NCBI GenBank assembly: GCA_030528325.1 | Contig: JAUMZD010000025.1 | Span: forward strand, 1-43,836 | Direction of reading: 5' to 3' | DNA: 43,836 bases | Origin: Lautropia sp. | GTDB lineage: Bacteria > Pseudomonadota > Gammaproteobacteria > Burkholderiales > Burkholderiaceae_E | Part shown: positions 1 through 8,164 of the stretch, piece by piece | How the letters are laid out: each line of letters starts with the position of its first letter | Position numbering within the stretch: position 1 is the first letter of the stretch | The notes under the pieces: generated by a model | Databases searched by the model: none | Seen by the model: the letters and a program-made list of their open reading frames with translations, nothing else | Told to the model about the DNA's origin: nothing | Made by a program: the position numbers and the translations under genes

Positions 1-2
1 AA

Positions 3-3000
3 GGCAAACCGCTCGAATACATCCGCATCACCCACATCTTTGCGGCCGACGGCGCGGACGCCGAAGGTCGTGTCGTGCGCTTCGGCAACGAAGGTGCCCG
101 CACCGACGCCCAGGGCATCCGCCTCGACGCCCTGGTGGTGAAAGCAGCCGACCCCAATGTCCCGGGTGATGACACGCTCACCGCCTATGAAGTCATCAAG
201 GTCGAAGGCGGCATCAGCCGCGCCGACGCTGAAAAGATGGCTGCGGAGAAAGGCGGCAAGCTGCTTCAGATCAACGATGCCACCGAAATGGCCTGGATCA
301 ACCAGAACCTTTTCGGCATCCTCGGCGAACACGACGGCGAAGACGCCCCTGAATCAGCTGCTCAGCTGGTGAACAACGGCGTCTGGTTCGGCGGCAAATC
401 GTATGACGGCGCTGCTGCTGCTCACGACGCCATCATCCGTGCGAGCGGCAAGCTGGCCGATGGCGCCAAGACCTATGACACCAGCGCCGACAAACTGGGC
501 GGCTTCGTCATCGAGTACGGCAATTATGTCTCCCCGCTCGGCCTGCTGGGCGAAGACGGCAAGGTCAAACCCATTCTGCCTGGCACCACCCTGTCCATGG
601 AAGAGGCCAAAAACCTGGTCTGGAATGGCGACAAGAACGCCGTCGGTCTCCTGAAGTTCGAGGCCGTTCAGGGCCCGGCAAACGATGCCCCGGTCGTCGA
701 AGGCGCCAGGGAAGTCATCCTCAAACTCACCGAATCGCCCACCGTCAAACCGCCCATGGCCCCGGTTCCGGCCGTGGAATCCGGTCAGCAGGACTCGTCA
801 GGCCAGCACACCGATGGCGCGACCCCCACTCACGACAATGCCTCCCATACCGCGCCCTCCACCGGTTCGGATTCAGGTTCGGATTCAGGTTCGGCCTCAG
901 GCTCCGGCTCGGCCTCGGGTTCCGGTTCTGCGTCGGGCTCCGGCCCCTCACAGGGCTCATCGACGAATCACCACCATCAGCAGTCAGGCGATTCGGGCAA
1001 CCACGCTGGCAACACCGACAACGCGCAGTCGTCCGCCGTGACTCAGAACGAAAAGACGGTTTCTGTGGCCTTTGACTCCTTCAAGCCCCTGCCCGACAGC
1101 ATTTTCCGGGGCACGGACAGTAGCAAGGCACCGGCCTTCATCAAGATCACGGCTGTCACGCCGAACGACGCTCCAGATGGCAGCTCATCACCGCTGGTGC
1201 TGAACAAGGACGGCGATGGCACCAACGCCAACAAGGCACTGGGCACCGCCCAGGGTCAGGAAAACATCGTTGCAGCGGCCGATTTCGACAAGATCAGCTG
1301 GAATGCCACGCTGAATACCGGAGGCAGCTTCAGCTTCGAGGCGCTGAACGCGCAGAAACAGCCGATCCCGGGCAGCGCCCAGACCATCAACGTCTTCGAG
1401 CAGCCGGCAGCCCCGAAGTACGACGCCTCCAAGCAAGTGATCGGCGTCGTCAAAGACGGCACGGTAAACTTCACCGCCGAACAATTTGCCGGCATTGCCA
1501 ACCCGGCCAGCCGAATCCGCATCCTGGAGGTGAAGGAGAGCGACGACGTTGCCAAGCATATCACCCCATTCTATAAAGCCGGAGAAAATGGTAACGACCC
1601 GACACCCATCAATGCAGGCGAGGTGATCGAATCGGGCGACTTCGGCAAGTTGCAATGGTTTACCAACATCAATGAAGGCGGCGTCCTGCGCTTCGAGGCA
1701 ATCGACGAACATGGCAACCCGCTGGGCGCAGCACAGCAGATCACGGTCTACGAGCTGCCCGAAGCACCGGTTTACAAATCGGATGTCCGTGCCACCGTCG
1801 GCCACGATCAAACCGCCGGCACGCTGGACGCCGGGCTTTTCCGGGGAACGGATCCGGACAAGGTACCTGCCTGGATTCGCATCACCGCCATCAACGAAGA
1901 CGATGACAGCGAAGCCGGCAAGTCCGCGCTGAGCGTCCTCAACAACGGCACGAGTGAAAGACTGCTCAATGCCGGCGAAGGCAACGAGGTCGCCAAAGCC
2001 GATTTCGGCAAAATCCGCTGGGATGCCAGCACCAATCAGGGCGGCAGCTTCTCCTTCCAGCCGCTCGACCAGCACAAACAGCCCATCAAAGGCGCTGAGA
2101 TCCAGACCATCACGGTATTCGAGCAGCCGGCCAAACCCACCTATGAGGACAAAGAGCAGCATTTGCAACTGACTCAGGGCGCCACCGGTCTGCACAAGCT
2201 GGATCAAGCCTGGTTCATCGGCACGGAAGAGAACAACAAACCCGCGAAGGTGAAAATTACCGGCATCCAGATCGTCGGCAATCATCAGCCCGTCACGCAG
2301 ACCGCCCTGTACATCGGCCATGATGACCAGAGCGGCCGCCAGAATGGTGCTGCGGTGGACAACAGCAAGGACAAGGCCCTCAAGCTGAACGACGTGATCG
2401 ACTCGGCGGACTTCGGCAAGATCTATTGGGATTCGACCCAAAACGACAACGGCACGATCACCTTCCAGGCACTGGATACGCATGGCAATGCGATCTTCGG
2501 CAGCAACCCCGTCACCATCCGCGTGACGGAGCTGCCAACCGATGCTCCCGAAGGTAGCGGCACCCAGTCGAGCAATCAGTCGGCTGATCCGTCGCCAAAC
2601 CAGGCGCAGAACAGTGCTTCCGCGACCGGCCAGACGCAGACGCCATCGCCCTCCGGTGAAGCTGGGCAGACCAGCAACGAATCCGGCCAGGACACGTCCA
2701 GCGGGAAGCCCACCTTGGGCCGATCCGACGAAGACAGCGATCAGCGTCCGGAACAGGATCAGGATCAGAAGAACGACCCGGCTAAAGAGTCTGAAGACGC
2801 TGGCAAGAACCAGGCGTCAGCAGAAACCGACCCGGGCCGGCAAGGTGCGTCCGAGAGCGACCCAGTCAAGGATCCGTCTGCCCAAAACCCCCAAGGCGCC
2901 CAACAGAATCAAAAGGGCGACGAGAGTGCAGAGGGTGAAGCGGAAGACAAGGACACAGGGGCTGAGGAGCCCGAGGTCAAGGCGGACGACAAGGCTGGCC

Positions 3001-3491
3001 AGACTGGTGTGCCTGGCGACAGCGGGGCATCCGAAACCACAACCGTCAACGCTGGCACATCGGACGACCTGAAACACAGCACGGACGGCCAGGATCTCCC
3101 GCCAGCGCCCCCGAGCGGGGATTCAGAGTCTCCCGACGACACATCCTCATCCGGGAAGGCCAAGGAAGACATCGTTAACGATCAGAAGGCGGATGCCGAT
3201 GACGCCGATGAGGCTGATGAGGCCGAGGAAGAGCCCGACAGCGACGAGGAGCAGAACGTCGGTGACAAGGGGCAAGCGTCCGATGGTAAAAACCAGATGT
3301 CTGATGCCGAAGACCCCGAGGGTGTGAAAGAGACTTCCGTCCCCGATGGCCAGGGCGAGGGAAGAACCTCCGTCGACTCGTCAGAGAATGCGCTCAAACC
3401 CAAAGCCTTCTTCTACCCGTCGAGCTTCTCGACGGTGGAGAGCCTGGCCGAGATGCCCGAGCACAACAGCCTGAGCATCGGCGGCTTCTGA
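3..3491 (+). CDS. Giant repeat-containing surface protein with C-type-lectin-like domain, 3' part only
   Basis: The frame is open from base 3 with no start in view, so the gene begins upstream and about 1160 C-terminal residues are visible. Order of parts: end of an upstream repeat; a C-type-lectin-like domain (nt 195-530) with the sequences RADAEKMAAEKGGKL and GGFVIEYG, typical of bacterial lectin folds; a Ser/Gly/Asp low-complexity linker (864-947); four imperfect repeats of about 120 residues (1059-2550); and a long acidic tail rich in Asp, Glu, Ser and Gln. No transmembrane helix or sortase motif is visible at the C-terminus. The repeats plus lectin fold suggest an adhesin or carbohydrate-binding surface protein, possibly secreted by a type I system, but the export signal is not visible. 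It ends just before a strong terminator. Function is inference; the architecture is seen directly. Confidence 0.75.
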   Translation, partial: GKPLEYIRITHIFAADGADAEGRVVRFGNEGARTDAQGIRLDALVVKAADPNVPGDDTLTAYEVIKVEGGISRADAEKMAAEKGGKLLQINDATEMAWINQNLFGILGEHDGEDAPESAAQLVNNGVWFGGKSYDGAAAAHDAIIRASGKLADGAKTYDTSADKLGGFVIEYGNYVSPLGLLGEDGKVKPILPGTTLSMEEAKNLVWNGDKNAVGLLKFEAVQGPANDAPVVEGAREVILKLTESPTVKPPMAPVPAVESGQQDSSGQHTDGATPTHDNASHTAPSTGSDSGSDSGSASGSGSASGSGSASGSGPSQGSSTNHHHQQSGDSGNHAGNTDNAQSSAVTQNEKTVSVAFDSFKPLPDSIFRGTDSSKAPAFIKITAVTPNDAPDGSSSPLVLNKDGDGTNANKALGTAQGQENIVAAADFDKISWNATLNTGGSFSFEALNAQKQPIPGSAQTINVFEQPAAPKYDASKQVIGVVKDGTVNFTAEQFAGIANPASRIRILEVKESDDVAKHITPFYKAGENGNDPTPINAGEVIESGDFGKLQWFTNINEGGVLRFEAIDEHGNPLGAAQQITVYELPEAPVYKSDVRATVGHDQTAGTLDAGLFRGTDPDKVPAWIRITAINEDDDSEAGKSALSVLNNGTSERLLNAGEGNEVAKADFGKIRWDASTNQGGSFSFQPLDQHKQPIKGAEIQTITVFEQPAKPTYEDKEQHLQLTQGATGLHKLDQAWFIGTEENNKPAKVKITGIQIVGNHQPVTQTALYIGHDDQSGRQNGAAVDNSKDKALKLNDVIDSADFGKIYWDSTQNDNGTITFQALDTHGNAIFGSNPVTIRVTELPTDAPEGSGTQSSNQSADPSPNQAQNSASATGQTQTPSPSGEAGQTSNESGQDTSSGKPTLGRSDEDSDQRPEQDQDQKNDPAKESEDAGKNQASAETDPGRQGASESDPVKDPSAQNPQGAQQNQKGDESAEGEAEDKDTGAEEPEVKADDKAGQTGVPGDSGASETTTVNAGTSDDLKHSTDGQDLPPAPPSGDSESPDDTSSSGKAKEDIVNDQKADADDADEADEAEEEPDSDEEQNVGDKGQASDGKNQMSDAEDPEGVKETSVPDGQGEGRTSVDSSENALKPKAFFYPSSFSTVESLAEMPEHNSLSIGGF
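864..947 (+). repeat. Ser-Gly-Asp/Ala low-complexity coding repeat
   Basis: Tandem six-base units (ggttcggattca-like, drifting to ggctccggctcg) encode a run of SGSD then SGSA/SG repeats. This is a flexible linker between the lectin-like part and the four large repeats of the surface protein. Simple coding repeats like this are prone to slippage-driven length variation. Confidence 0.8.
1059..2550 (+). repeat. Four imperfect ~120-residue adhesin repeats
   Basis: Four in-frame repeats begin near 1059, 1438, 1800 and 2171. Each has the pattern: FRGTD-like opening, a strand with IKITAV or IRITAI, a DFGKI-W-(D/N) block, GGSFSFEAL-like strand, QTI-VFEQP, then a proline linker ending A-P-x-Y. The third and fourth differ most in the loop between the first two strands. 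The pattern suggests tandem beta-sandwich (Ig-like) stalk domains. A fragment of another unit (YIRITHIFAADG) lies at the left edge of the window, so the array probably continues upstream. Confidence 0.75.
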
Positions 3492-3540
3492 GGTCGAGCA
3501 GCCCTCCTGTCCGTGACACGCCCTGCGCGTGTCACGACAC

Positions 3541-3585
3541 AGCCCCCCGGCGCCCATTCAGGGACAAACGCCGGGGGGCTTTTTT
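3541..3585 (+). terminator. Rho-independent terminator of the surface-protein gene
   Basis: A perfect 12-bp inverted repeat (agccccccggcg at 3541-3552, cgccggggggct at 3569-3580) encloses a 16-nt loop and is followed directly by five T residues. It lies about 50 nt after the stop codon of the repeat protein. Confidence 0.9.
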
Positions 3586-3679
3586 GAGTACGTCCGGAAC
3601 AGCAGCGCCTGATCGACTGAACAGGCCAGACATGGCACAGTACCCCATCGCCTTGAACGAAACCGTCCGGAATCCGTCC

Positions 3680-3883
3680 ATGCCTCCAAAGCCCCTTGAT
3701 CCGCTGATTTCCGAGTTCGAGACCGAAGAACAGGAAGCGGCCTACACCGCGTGGTTGCAAGCCGAAGTAGAAGCCAGTCTGGCAGACCCTCGGCCCTCGA
3801 TTCCGCACGACGAAGTGGAACGCCGGATGACCCTTCGCCTGGCGAACATTCGCCGGCAGTACGAAGCCAAGCCGGCATCCTGA
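3680..3883 (+). CDS. StbD/RelB-like antitoxin (stability determinant)
   Basis: Small acidic protein of 67 residues from the ATG at 3680, or 83 residues from the ATG at 3632. The sequence SEFETEEQEAAYTAWL followed by VEASLADPRPSIPHDEV resembles the stability-determinant antitoxins that pair with ParE/RelE toxins. The shorter start is preferred because family members usually begin a few residues before the SEFE motif. Its stop overlaps the ATG of the next reading frame (TGATG at 3881-3885), the usual translational coupling of antitoxin and toxin. The partner toxin is truncated, so this is probably an orphaned antitoxin. Confidence 0.65.
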   Translation: MPPKPLDPLISEFETEEQEAAYTAWLQAEVEASLADPRPSIPHDEVERRMTLRLANIRRQYEAKPAS

Positions 3884-3990
3884 TGCTGCCGATCATTTGG
3901 CGAGAAAGAGCCGAATCAGATCTGGCGGACATCGTTCAGTACATCGGCCAATTCAGCCCAGCATCGACAGAACGCATCTGGCAGCGCCAC
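3883..3990 (+). pseudogene. Truncated ParE/RelE-type toxin
   Basis: Starting at the overlapping ATG, the first 34 codons read as the N-terminus of a ParE-like toxin (WRERAESDLADIVQYI then FSPASTERIWQ). Family members are about 95-100 residues, so roughly two thirds is missing. From about 3980 the sequence matches, in antisense, the conserved tail of the neighbouring zeta-kinase genes (cgccaccatgtccgagat here and again near 4211). The frame stays open to 4233 but encodes only antisense zeta-tail sequence. The loss of the catalytic C-terminus makes an active toxin unlikely. Confidence 0.65.
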
Positions 3991-4018
3991 CATGTCCGAG
4001 ATGCTGACCCGAACCTGA
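3976..4018 (-). pseudogene. Remnant of a third zeta-kinase tail (KfrB-like motif)
   Basis: On the minus strand this short stretch encodes VRVSISDMVAL, matching VLVRISDMVALSYER in the complete kinase genes at 4064-5287 and 5340-7019. It follows a copy of the palindromic element at 4025-4042 and ends inside parE. It marks the left end of the array and the point where the array joined or deleted the ParE-type gene. Confidence 0.55.
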
Positions 4019-4024
4019 GGAGAC

Positions 4025-4042
4025 ACTTTCGCATGCGAAAGT
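4025..4042. repeat. Array palindrome copy 1
   Basis: Perfect 18-bp palindrome actttcgcatgcgaaagt, located 22 nt beyond the stop codon of the zeta kinase at 4064-5287. Related copies occur at 5308, 7322 and 8639, with a half site near 8455. It may be an operator or a recombination site. Confidence 0.75.
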
Positions 4043-4063
4043 CCCTGACCCTCAACCTCAACG

Positions 4064-5287
4064 CTAGCGCCCCAACCCCGGCTCCCGACCGTGATCCTTC
4101 TCAACCGCCTGGTTCTGCTCATGCACCCGGTGCCTGTCCTGCCCCGGCTCGATCACCAGCCGCTCACCCACCGACACCGCCCGCTCGAGCCTGTCCCGCT
4201 CATACGACAGCGCCACCATGTCCGAGATTCTAACCAGCACATGCTGACTCGAGCCCGCCACCACCTCGCCCTGAACCGGGCGGCCCAGGGCATCACCATC
4301 ACGCAGGATCAGCCCGTGACGGACTGCTTCAGCCTGGATCGTCTGACGGCTCAGCGCGTCCTTTTCTGGATTTCCCGGCGAAATACTGGATCGACCTCCA
4401 TCTTTGTGAGGCCTTCCAGCATCAACTCTCCCATCTCCAGCAAGCGCCTTTCCCTTTCCTTCTTTCTCAGGGGATCGTCCGGCGGCCTGACGGTAGAAGC
4501 CATCACTGTATCGCCCCTCCTGGTATCCTCGTTCAAGCGCTGATACAAGTCTTTGTCTAATCTGTTCACGATCACCCTCCCGTTCAAGCACATCAATCGA
4601 AGACCATCCTGCATGATGCAACTGCTTATTGGCCAGGCTATTGTCCAAAACCAGCAAGGAAACTGAATCTCCGAAGCGATCTTGAACCTGACGTAGCCCC
4701 GATGGCAAATTTCCCTGGATTTCGGACATAACGGCAATAGATGCCCCCCGACCGTTTTCCGGATCCAAAAACCTCATATTGGTTCGATCCAACGCCGTTT
4801 CCGGCTTGACATGTACAGCAACAATAGAGACATCAAACCCAGCCCTCAACGCCGAATCAATCTTCTCCATACTGGGGCCAGGCCGGCTCATCTGTCCTTC
4901 AAAGACAACTGCCACATCCGGTTGCTGGCCATAGAAGACGATACTCGACGACTTCCCAGCGCCCGGAATCCCCGTCACAAAATAGACTTTATCCCGACCA
5001 TCCCGAGGCCCGGCCTCGATCAACCGTCGGTACTGTTCTGCCGACAAAACCGCCGCCGAGTTATGTACCGCCCCATTGAAGCGGCTCCGGCTCTCGGGTG
5101 ATGCCGCAAAGCGGGGCATCAGCTCCTTCATGGTGTCGGCGGCCACATAACGGCCCCCGAACGTGTCCGCGCGCTGCGCATAGGCCGCCAGCACCGCATC
5201 CGTGCGCGTCGTGGCCAGCTCGATGGCAGCCGACTCCACCGCCACGAGTTCCGGATCGGCAAATCCTCGCCGTGTGATCTCGTCCAT
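4064..5287 (-). CDS. Zeta-toxin-family kinase with KfrB-like C-terminal domain (second in operon)
   Basis: A 407-residue protein. The frame is open to 5404, but the ATG at 5287 is preferred because GGAGAG lies just upstream and the extension is only antisense of conserved inter-gene sequence. Residues 1-100 are helical with no clear match. A Walker A loop, GIPGAGKS, is at about 106-113, then a P-loop kinase domain as in zeta toxins, which phosphorylate UDP-activated amino sugars of wall synthesis. The end carries RDGDALGRPVQGEVVAG, VLVRISDMVALSYER and VGERLVIEPGQDRHR, which resembles the KfrB domain of broad-host-range plasmids. It is followed by a copy of the array palindrome. Compared with the upstream paralogue, the last GAG codon is TAG, ending the protein two residues early. 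Targets are not known. Confidence 0.75.
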   Translation of the reverse strand: MDEITRRGFADPELVAVESAAIELATTRTDAVLAAYAQRADTFGGRYVAADTMKELMPRFAASPESRSRFNGAVHNSAAVLSAEQYRRLIEAGPRDGRDKVYFVTGIPGAGKSSSIVFYGQQPDVAVVFEGQMSRPGPSMEKIDSALRAGFDVSIVAVHVKPETALDRTNMRFLDPENGRGASIAVMSEIQGNLPSGLRQVQDRFGDSVSLLVLDNSLANKQLHHAGWSSIDVLEREGDREQIRQRLVSALERGYQEGRYSDGFYRQAAGRSPEKEGKGKALAGDGRVDAGRPHKDGGRSSISPGNPEKDALSRQTIQAEAVRHGLILRDGDALGRPVQGEVVAGSSQHVLVRISDMVALSYERDRLERAVSVGERLVIEPGQDRHRVHEQNQAVEKDHGREPGLGR

Positions 5288-5307
5288 CTTCTCTCCATCA
5301 TGCCAGA

Positions 5308-5323
5308 CTTTCGCCTGCGAAAG
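5308..5323. repeat. Array palindrome copy 2
   Basis: Arms ctttcgc and gcgaaag flank a two-base centre (ct). It lies between the stop of the kinase gene at 5340-7019 and the start of the one at 4064-5287, 20 nt before that start codon. Confidence 0.7.
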
Positions 5324-5339
5324 CCCCTGCCCCGCAACC

Positions 5340-7019
5340 TCAACGCTCGCGCCCCAAGCCCGGATCCCGCCCGTGATCCCGCTCGAAGGCCTGGCTCTGC
5401 TCATGCACCCGGTGCCTGTCCTGCCCCGGCTCGATCACCAGCCGATCGCCCACCGACACCTCCCGGTCGAGCTTGCCCCGCTCATAGGAGAGCGCCACCA
5501 GGTCCGAGATCCTGACCAGCACATGGTGGCTGGAGCCCGCCACCAGCTCGCCCTGCACCGGGCGGCCCAGGGCATCGCCATCGCGCAATACCAGGCGCCG
5601 CTGCGAGGCGGCCATCTCCAGCACCTGCCGGGATTCTTCCCGCGTCACCGCCCCCTTGGGCACCTCGCCCCGATGCAGCTGCGCCGACAGCTCGGCCCTC
5701 GCCTGAAGATAGGTCTCGTTCTTCTCGGGCGACAGCCCCCCGGATTCACCGCCTCTGGCTGCCTGCAACTGCTTGTACGCCCCATCCAGCTCCGGGTAGC
5801 GGCCCAGCGCCTCGGATGATCTCAGCGTGTCGAAGGCGTGCGCCCGTTGGTACGTCGTGCTCTGCTCGATCTGCTGAAGCGCCTGCTGCGCGCGCGCCAG
5901 GCGTTCGGCCAGCATCGCATCATCCCCTATCCGGATCGGCCCCTGTCGGGCAGGATCCGGACGTTGTACCGCCGCATAGGCACGTTTGAGCGCTTCATCC
6001 TCACCGACAATCGCCTTCCGGTAGAGGCGCTGACCATCCCTGTCGGTGAAGGTGGTTTGCGCCACCTGTCGCGTCACGTCACGATCGCTGGGCATCCGCT
6101 CGGTTCGGAGCAGGACAGGCTGCGATTCAGCCTTCGCATCACGGAAAGCCTCGGCCGCCTCATAGACATTGCCAAAGACCCTCCCATTGCGCTGTGTCAT
6201 GGTCTCCAGCGTGTAGATGACCCGATCCAGATAACCTTCCCGCTGTCGGGCAAGATAGGTGATGTCGGTGAGCGTGGCCACCTGATGGCGATGCTCCGCA
6301 TGCGTCCAGGCCCTCGTCCGCTCCTCGCTCAAGGCCTGCCCAGCCCCAGGCGCCCTGGCCCACTGCCCCTTCTCCAGCCGGTTGGCAAAGATCTCCCGCT
6401 GATTTGCGTCATACACCCGGATGGCATCCACGGCCCTCGACGACTCCAGCAGGCTCACGGAATCCGCCAAACCCTTGTAGGCCACATCATGCTGCGCCTG
6501 GTTGACGAAGCGTCCTACACCACGGCTCGCCACCTGCTCCTCGAAGCGTAGTCGCGCCCGAGCGATGGACACCTCCGGGTTGACCGCAATGACACGCGCC
6601 TCGACCGTATAGCCATGCTCACGCAGCTGTGTGGCCAGATGCCGGATACCTTCGGGATCCCGCATCGTCCCGTCGATGACCAGGTTTCGACGTCCCTGAA
6701 CCGCAGCGGTGGTCAATCGCCGCGCCCACTCGGCCGCCTCCTTGTGCGTGCGATCAGCAGCGTGCTGGGGATCGATCTTCGACAGCGCGATGTAGGTCGG
6801 ATTCCTCTCTCGCAGCTTGTCCGCATCAATGACCACAGCCCCACCACTTTGGCTCAACTCATGCCGAGCCATGCGAGCCAGCTCGGACTTGCCCGAACCT
6901 GGTTGACCACCCAAAAGAATCGCACCCGGTTTGTCCTGTGCAACCGTATGAGCCAATGCATAGCTTTCGATCTTTGTGTAGATCCGCTCAGAATCCAGCC
7001 TACGTGCCTGCTGATCCAT
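5340..7019 (-). CDS. Zeta-toxin-family kinase, long form with KfrB-like C-terminal domain
   Basis: A 559-residue protein, start ATG at 7019 with GAGGA nine bases upstream. The N-terminal 200 residues are a clear zeta-toxin fold: Walker A GGQPGSGKS (37-45), the VVIDADKLRERNP segment that follows in zeta kinases, and LVIDGTMRD. Zeta toxins use ATP to phosphorylate UDP-N-acetylglucosamine or related sugars and block wall synthesis. Residues 230-440 are a helical middle region with no recognised family. The last 110 residues are the same KfrB-like module as in the next gene, including ALGRPVQGELVAG and ISDLVALSYERGKL. The small gene at 7029-7289 lies nine bases upstream and is the likely antitoxin. 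Gene order antitoxin-toxin on one transcript fits epsilon/zeta modules, although the partner does not look like classical epsilon. Confidence 0.85.
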   Translation of the reverse strand: MDQQARRLDSERIYTKIESYALAHTVAQDKPGAILLGGQPGSGKSELARMARHELSQSGGAVVIDADKLRERNPTYIALSKIDPQHAADRTHKEAAEWARRLTTAAVQGRRNLVIDGTMRDPEGIRHLATQLREHGYTVEARVIAVNPEVSIARARLRFEEQVASRGVGRFVNQAQHDVAYKGLADSVSLLESSRAVDAIRVYDANQREIFANRLEKGQWARAPGAGQALSEERTRAWTHAEHRHQVATLTDITYLARQREGYLDRVIYTLETMTQRNGRVFGNVYEAAEAFRDAKAESQPVLLRTERMPSDRDVTRQVAQTTFTDRDGQRLYRKAIVGEDEALKRAYAAVQRPDPARQGPIRIGDDAMLAERLARAQQALQQIEQSTTYQRAHAFDTLRSSEALGRYPELDGAYKQLQAARGGESGGLSPEKNETYLQARAELSAQLHRGEVPKGAVTREESRQVLEMAASQRRLVLRDGDALGRPVQGELVAGSSHHVLVRISDLVALSYERGKLDREVSVGDRLVIEPGQDRHRVHEQSQAFERDHGRDPGLGRER

Positions 7020-7028
7020 CGTATTTCC

Positions 7029-7289
7029 TCAAAGATCCCACAGCTCACGAGCAATCGGGCCGTAATGCTTGATGACTTCCTCCAATCTCTCGGGATCATT
7101 CACGCTCAGAGAATCTCGAAGCTCATCCATCTCATCCTGAGCGCGTTCAGCAGCCTCAATCACCGACTCATCCGGGTTTGGTTTGGCCATCTCCTTGCCA
7201 ATCTCTCCTGCATGGTAGGCAATGATCGCCCCCAGCACATCCTCAGCCACTTCAAGACGCACCCCAACCCGACTGAAAATATTGCTCAT
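7029..7289 (-). CDS. Small acidic protein, probable antitoxin of the zeta kinase at 5340-7019
   Basis: An 86-residue, strongly acidic and helical protein starting at the ATG at 7289 behind GGGAGTGGGAG. It ends nine bases before the zeta gene, which shares its transcript. I see no DNA-binding motif and no match to the epsilon fold by eye. Position and charge argue for an antitoxin. Its first 11 codons (MSNIFSRVGVR) and the 50 bp before them, including the palindrome, recur at 8575-8657, where they are fused to a kinase tail. Confidence 0.65.
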   Translation of the reverse strand: MSNIFSRVGVRLEVAEDVLGAIIAYHAGEIGKEMAKPNPDESVIEAAERAQDEMDELRDSLSVNDPERLEEVIKHYGPIARELWDL

Positions 7290-7321
7290 CTCCCACTCCC
7301 CTGACTCACTTGAACCTCAGG

Positions 7322-7337
7322 CTTTCGCACGCGAAAG
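7322..7337. repeat. Array palindrome copy 3
   Basis: Arms ctttcgc and gcgaaag around a central ac. It lies 32 nt before the start of the 86-residue antitoxin, in the same relative place as the copy at 8639 before the chimeric frame. This spacing would suit an operator near a promoter. Confidence 0.7.
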
Positions 7338-7345
7338 TCCCCGCT

Positions 7346-7534
7346 TTACTTCCTCTGCCAGGCCCGATCACCGTCAACCAGGCAGATCAGCCTACCCCCG
7401 CGCGCCATCATCAACCGCTGCTGTGACGCAGCCGCTTCCAACACGCGCCTGGATTCTTCCAGCGTCACCGGAGGAGCCTGTCGTATCGGGTCTCCCGGTG
7501 GCTGAGCAGACAGCTCGGCCGGCCCCCGCTGCAT
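7346..7534 (-). pseudogene. C-terminal fragment of a zeta-kinase gene
   Basis: The frame encodes AELSAQ, then TLEESRRVLEAAASQQRL, which matches ARAELSAQ and TREESRQVLEMAASQRRL in the kinase at 5340-7019. After that it diverges and stops, without the KfrB-like end and without a P-loop. It sits between a complete short kinase gene and a palindrome, so it looks like the leftover tail of a lost array member. Confidence 0.65.
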
Positions 7535-7558
7535 GGCGACCGCCGTCTTCCCGGAGGC

Positions 7559-8164
7559 TCACCCTTGCAGCGAGACGCCTGCCTTGCTCAAAGCCTCTTT
7601 CGACCAGGCAGGCAGATCCTTGCTGACGAAGCGCACGTTCTCCTTGTCGAGGCTGAACAGCAGGCGATATTGCCGCGCCGAGTTGTCCAGCACGAAGGCG
7701 CGGTCTGCCGCCTTGATCGCCTCGGGAAGATTACTGAGGCTACGATCAAAGCGACGCATGATGTCCGACTCCGGGACATCATGCCCACCCCGGCTCACCC
7801 GGAAAGCAACGCGCGTATTCGACTGCATTGGATCTGCGATCCCCACATACACAAGGTTGACCTTGTACCCCTGCGCCCTCGCCTGCTGCATCAGCTGGAT
7901 CTCACCTCGCCCCGTCAACGTGGTCTCGATACCGAAAGACCTGCCCTCTTCCAACAAGGCTTTGCGTGCCAGCACGGCCTCCCGGCCTGCCCTGGCAATC
8001 ACAGCGGTTTCGTCCCGACGAGTCGGGTCGATTCGCCTGGCGATCTCGTCCGGGTTGACCATGGGAATCTGGCTGGCGAAGGCATGCCTGGCCACAAGCG
8101 TGGACTTACCTGCACCGTTAGGCCCTGCGACCACCCACAACTGGGGATTATTGGCTTTGTTCAT
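7559..8164 (-). CDS. Short zeta-toxin-like P-loop kinase
   Basis: A 201-residue protein with Walker A GPNGAGKST at 14-22, NPDEIARRIDP (the aspartate region that follows the first core strand in zeta-like kinases), GIETTLTG and a late basic helix. It belongs to the compact zeta-like ATP-binding family (COG4185-type) and has no KfrB-like tail. The ATG at 8164 overlaps the stop of the small upstream gene by four bases (ATGA), a standard antitoxin-toxin coupling. Predicted role: a toxin acting on a nucleotide-sugar or similar small molecule; the true substrate is not determinable here. Confidence 0.8.
   Translation of the reverse strand: MNKANNPQLWVVAGPNGAGKSTLVARHAFASQIPMVNPDEIARRIDPTRRDETAVIARAGREAVLARKALLEEGRSFGIETTLTGRGEIQLMQQARAQGYKVNLVYVGIADPMQSNTRVAFRVSRGGHDVPESDIMRRFDRSLSNLPEAIKAADRAFVLDNSARQYRLLFSLDKENVRFVSKDLPAWSKEALSKAGVSLQG

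Noticed and set aside
864..947. Possible CRISPR-like or satellite array
   Set aside because: Units are six bases, have no spacers and are in-frame coding repeats.
1188..2483. 431-codon minus-strand frame inside the surface-protein repeats
   Set aside because: Mirrors the repeat structure of the sense gene and has no independent support.
5288..5404. N-terminal extension of the kinase at 4064-5287
   Set aside because: Overlaps the end of the upstream gene and the palindrome; the ATG at 5287 has a good ribosome-binding site.
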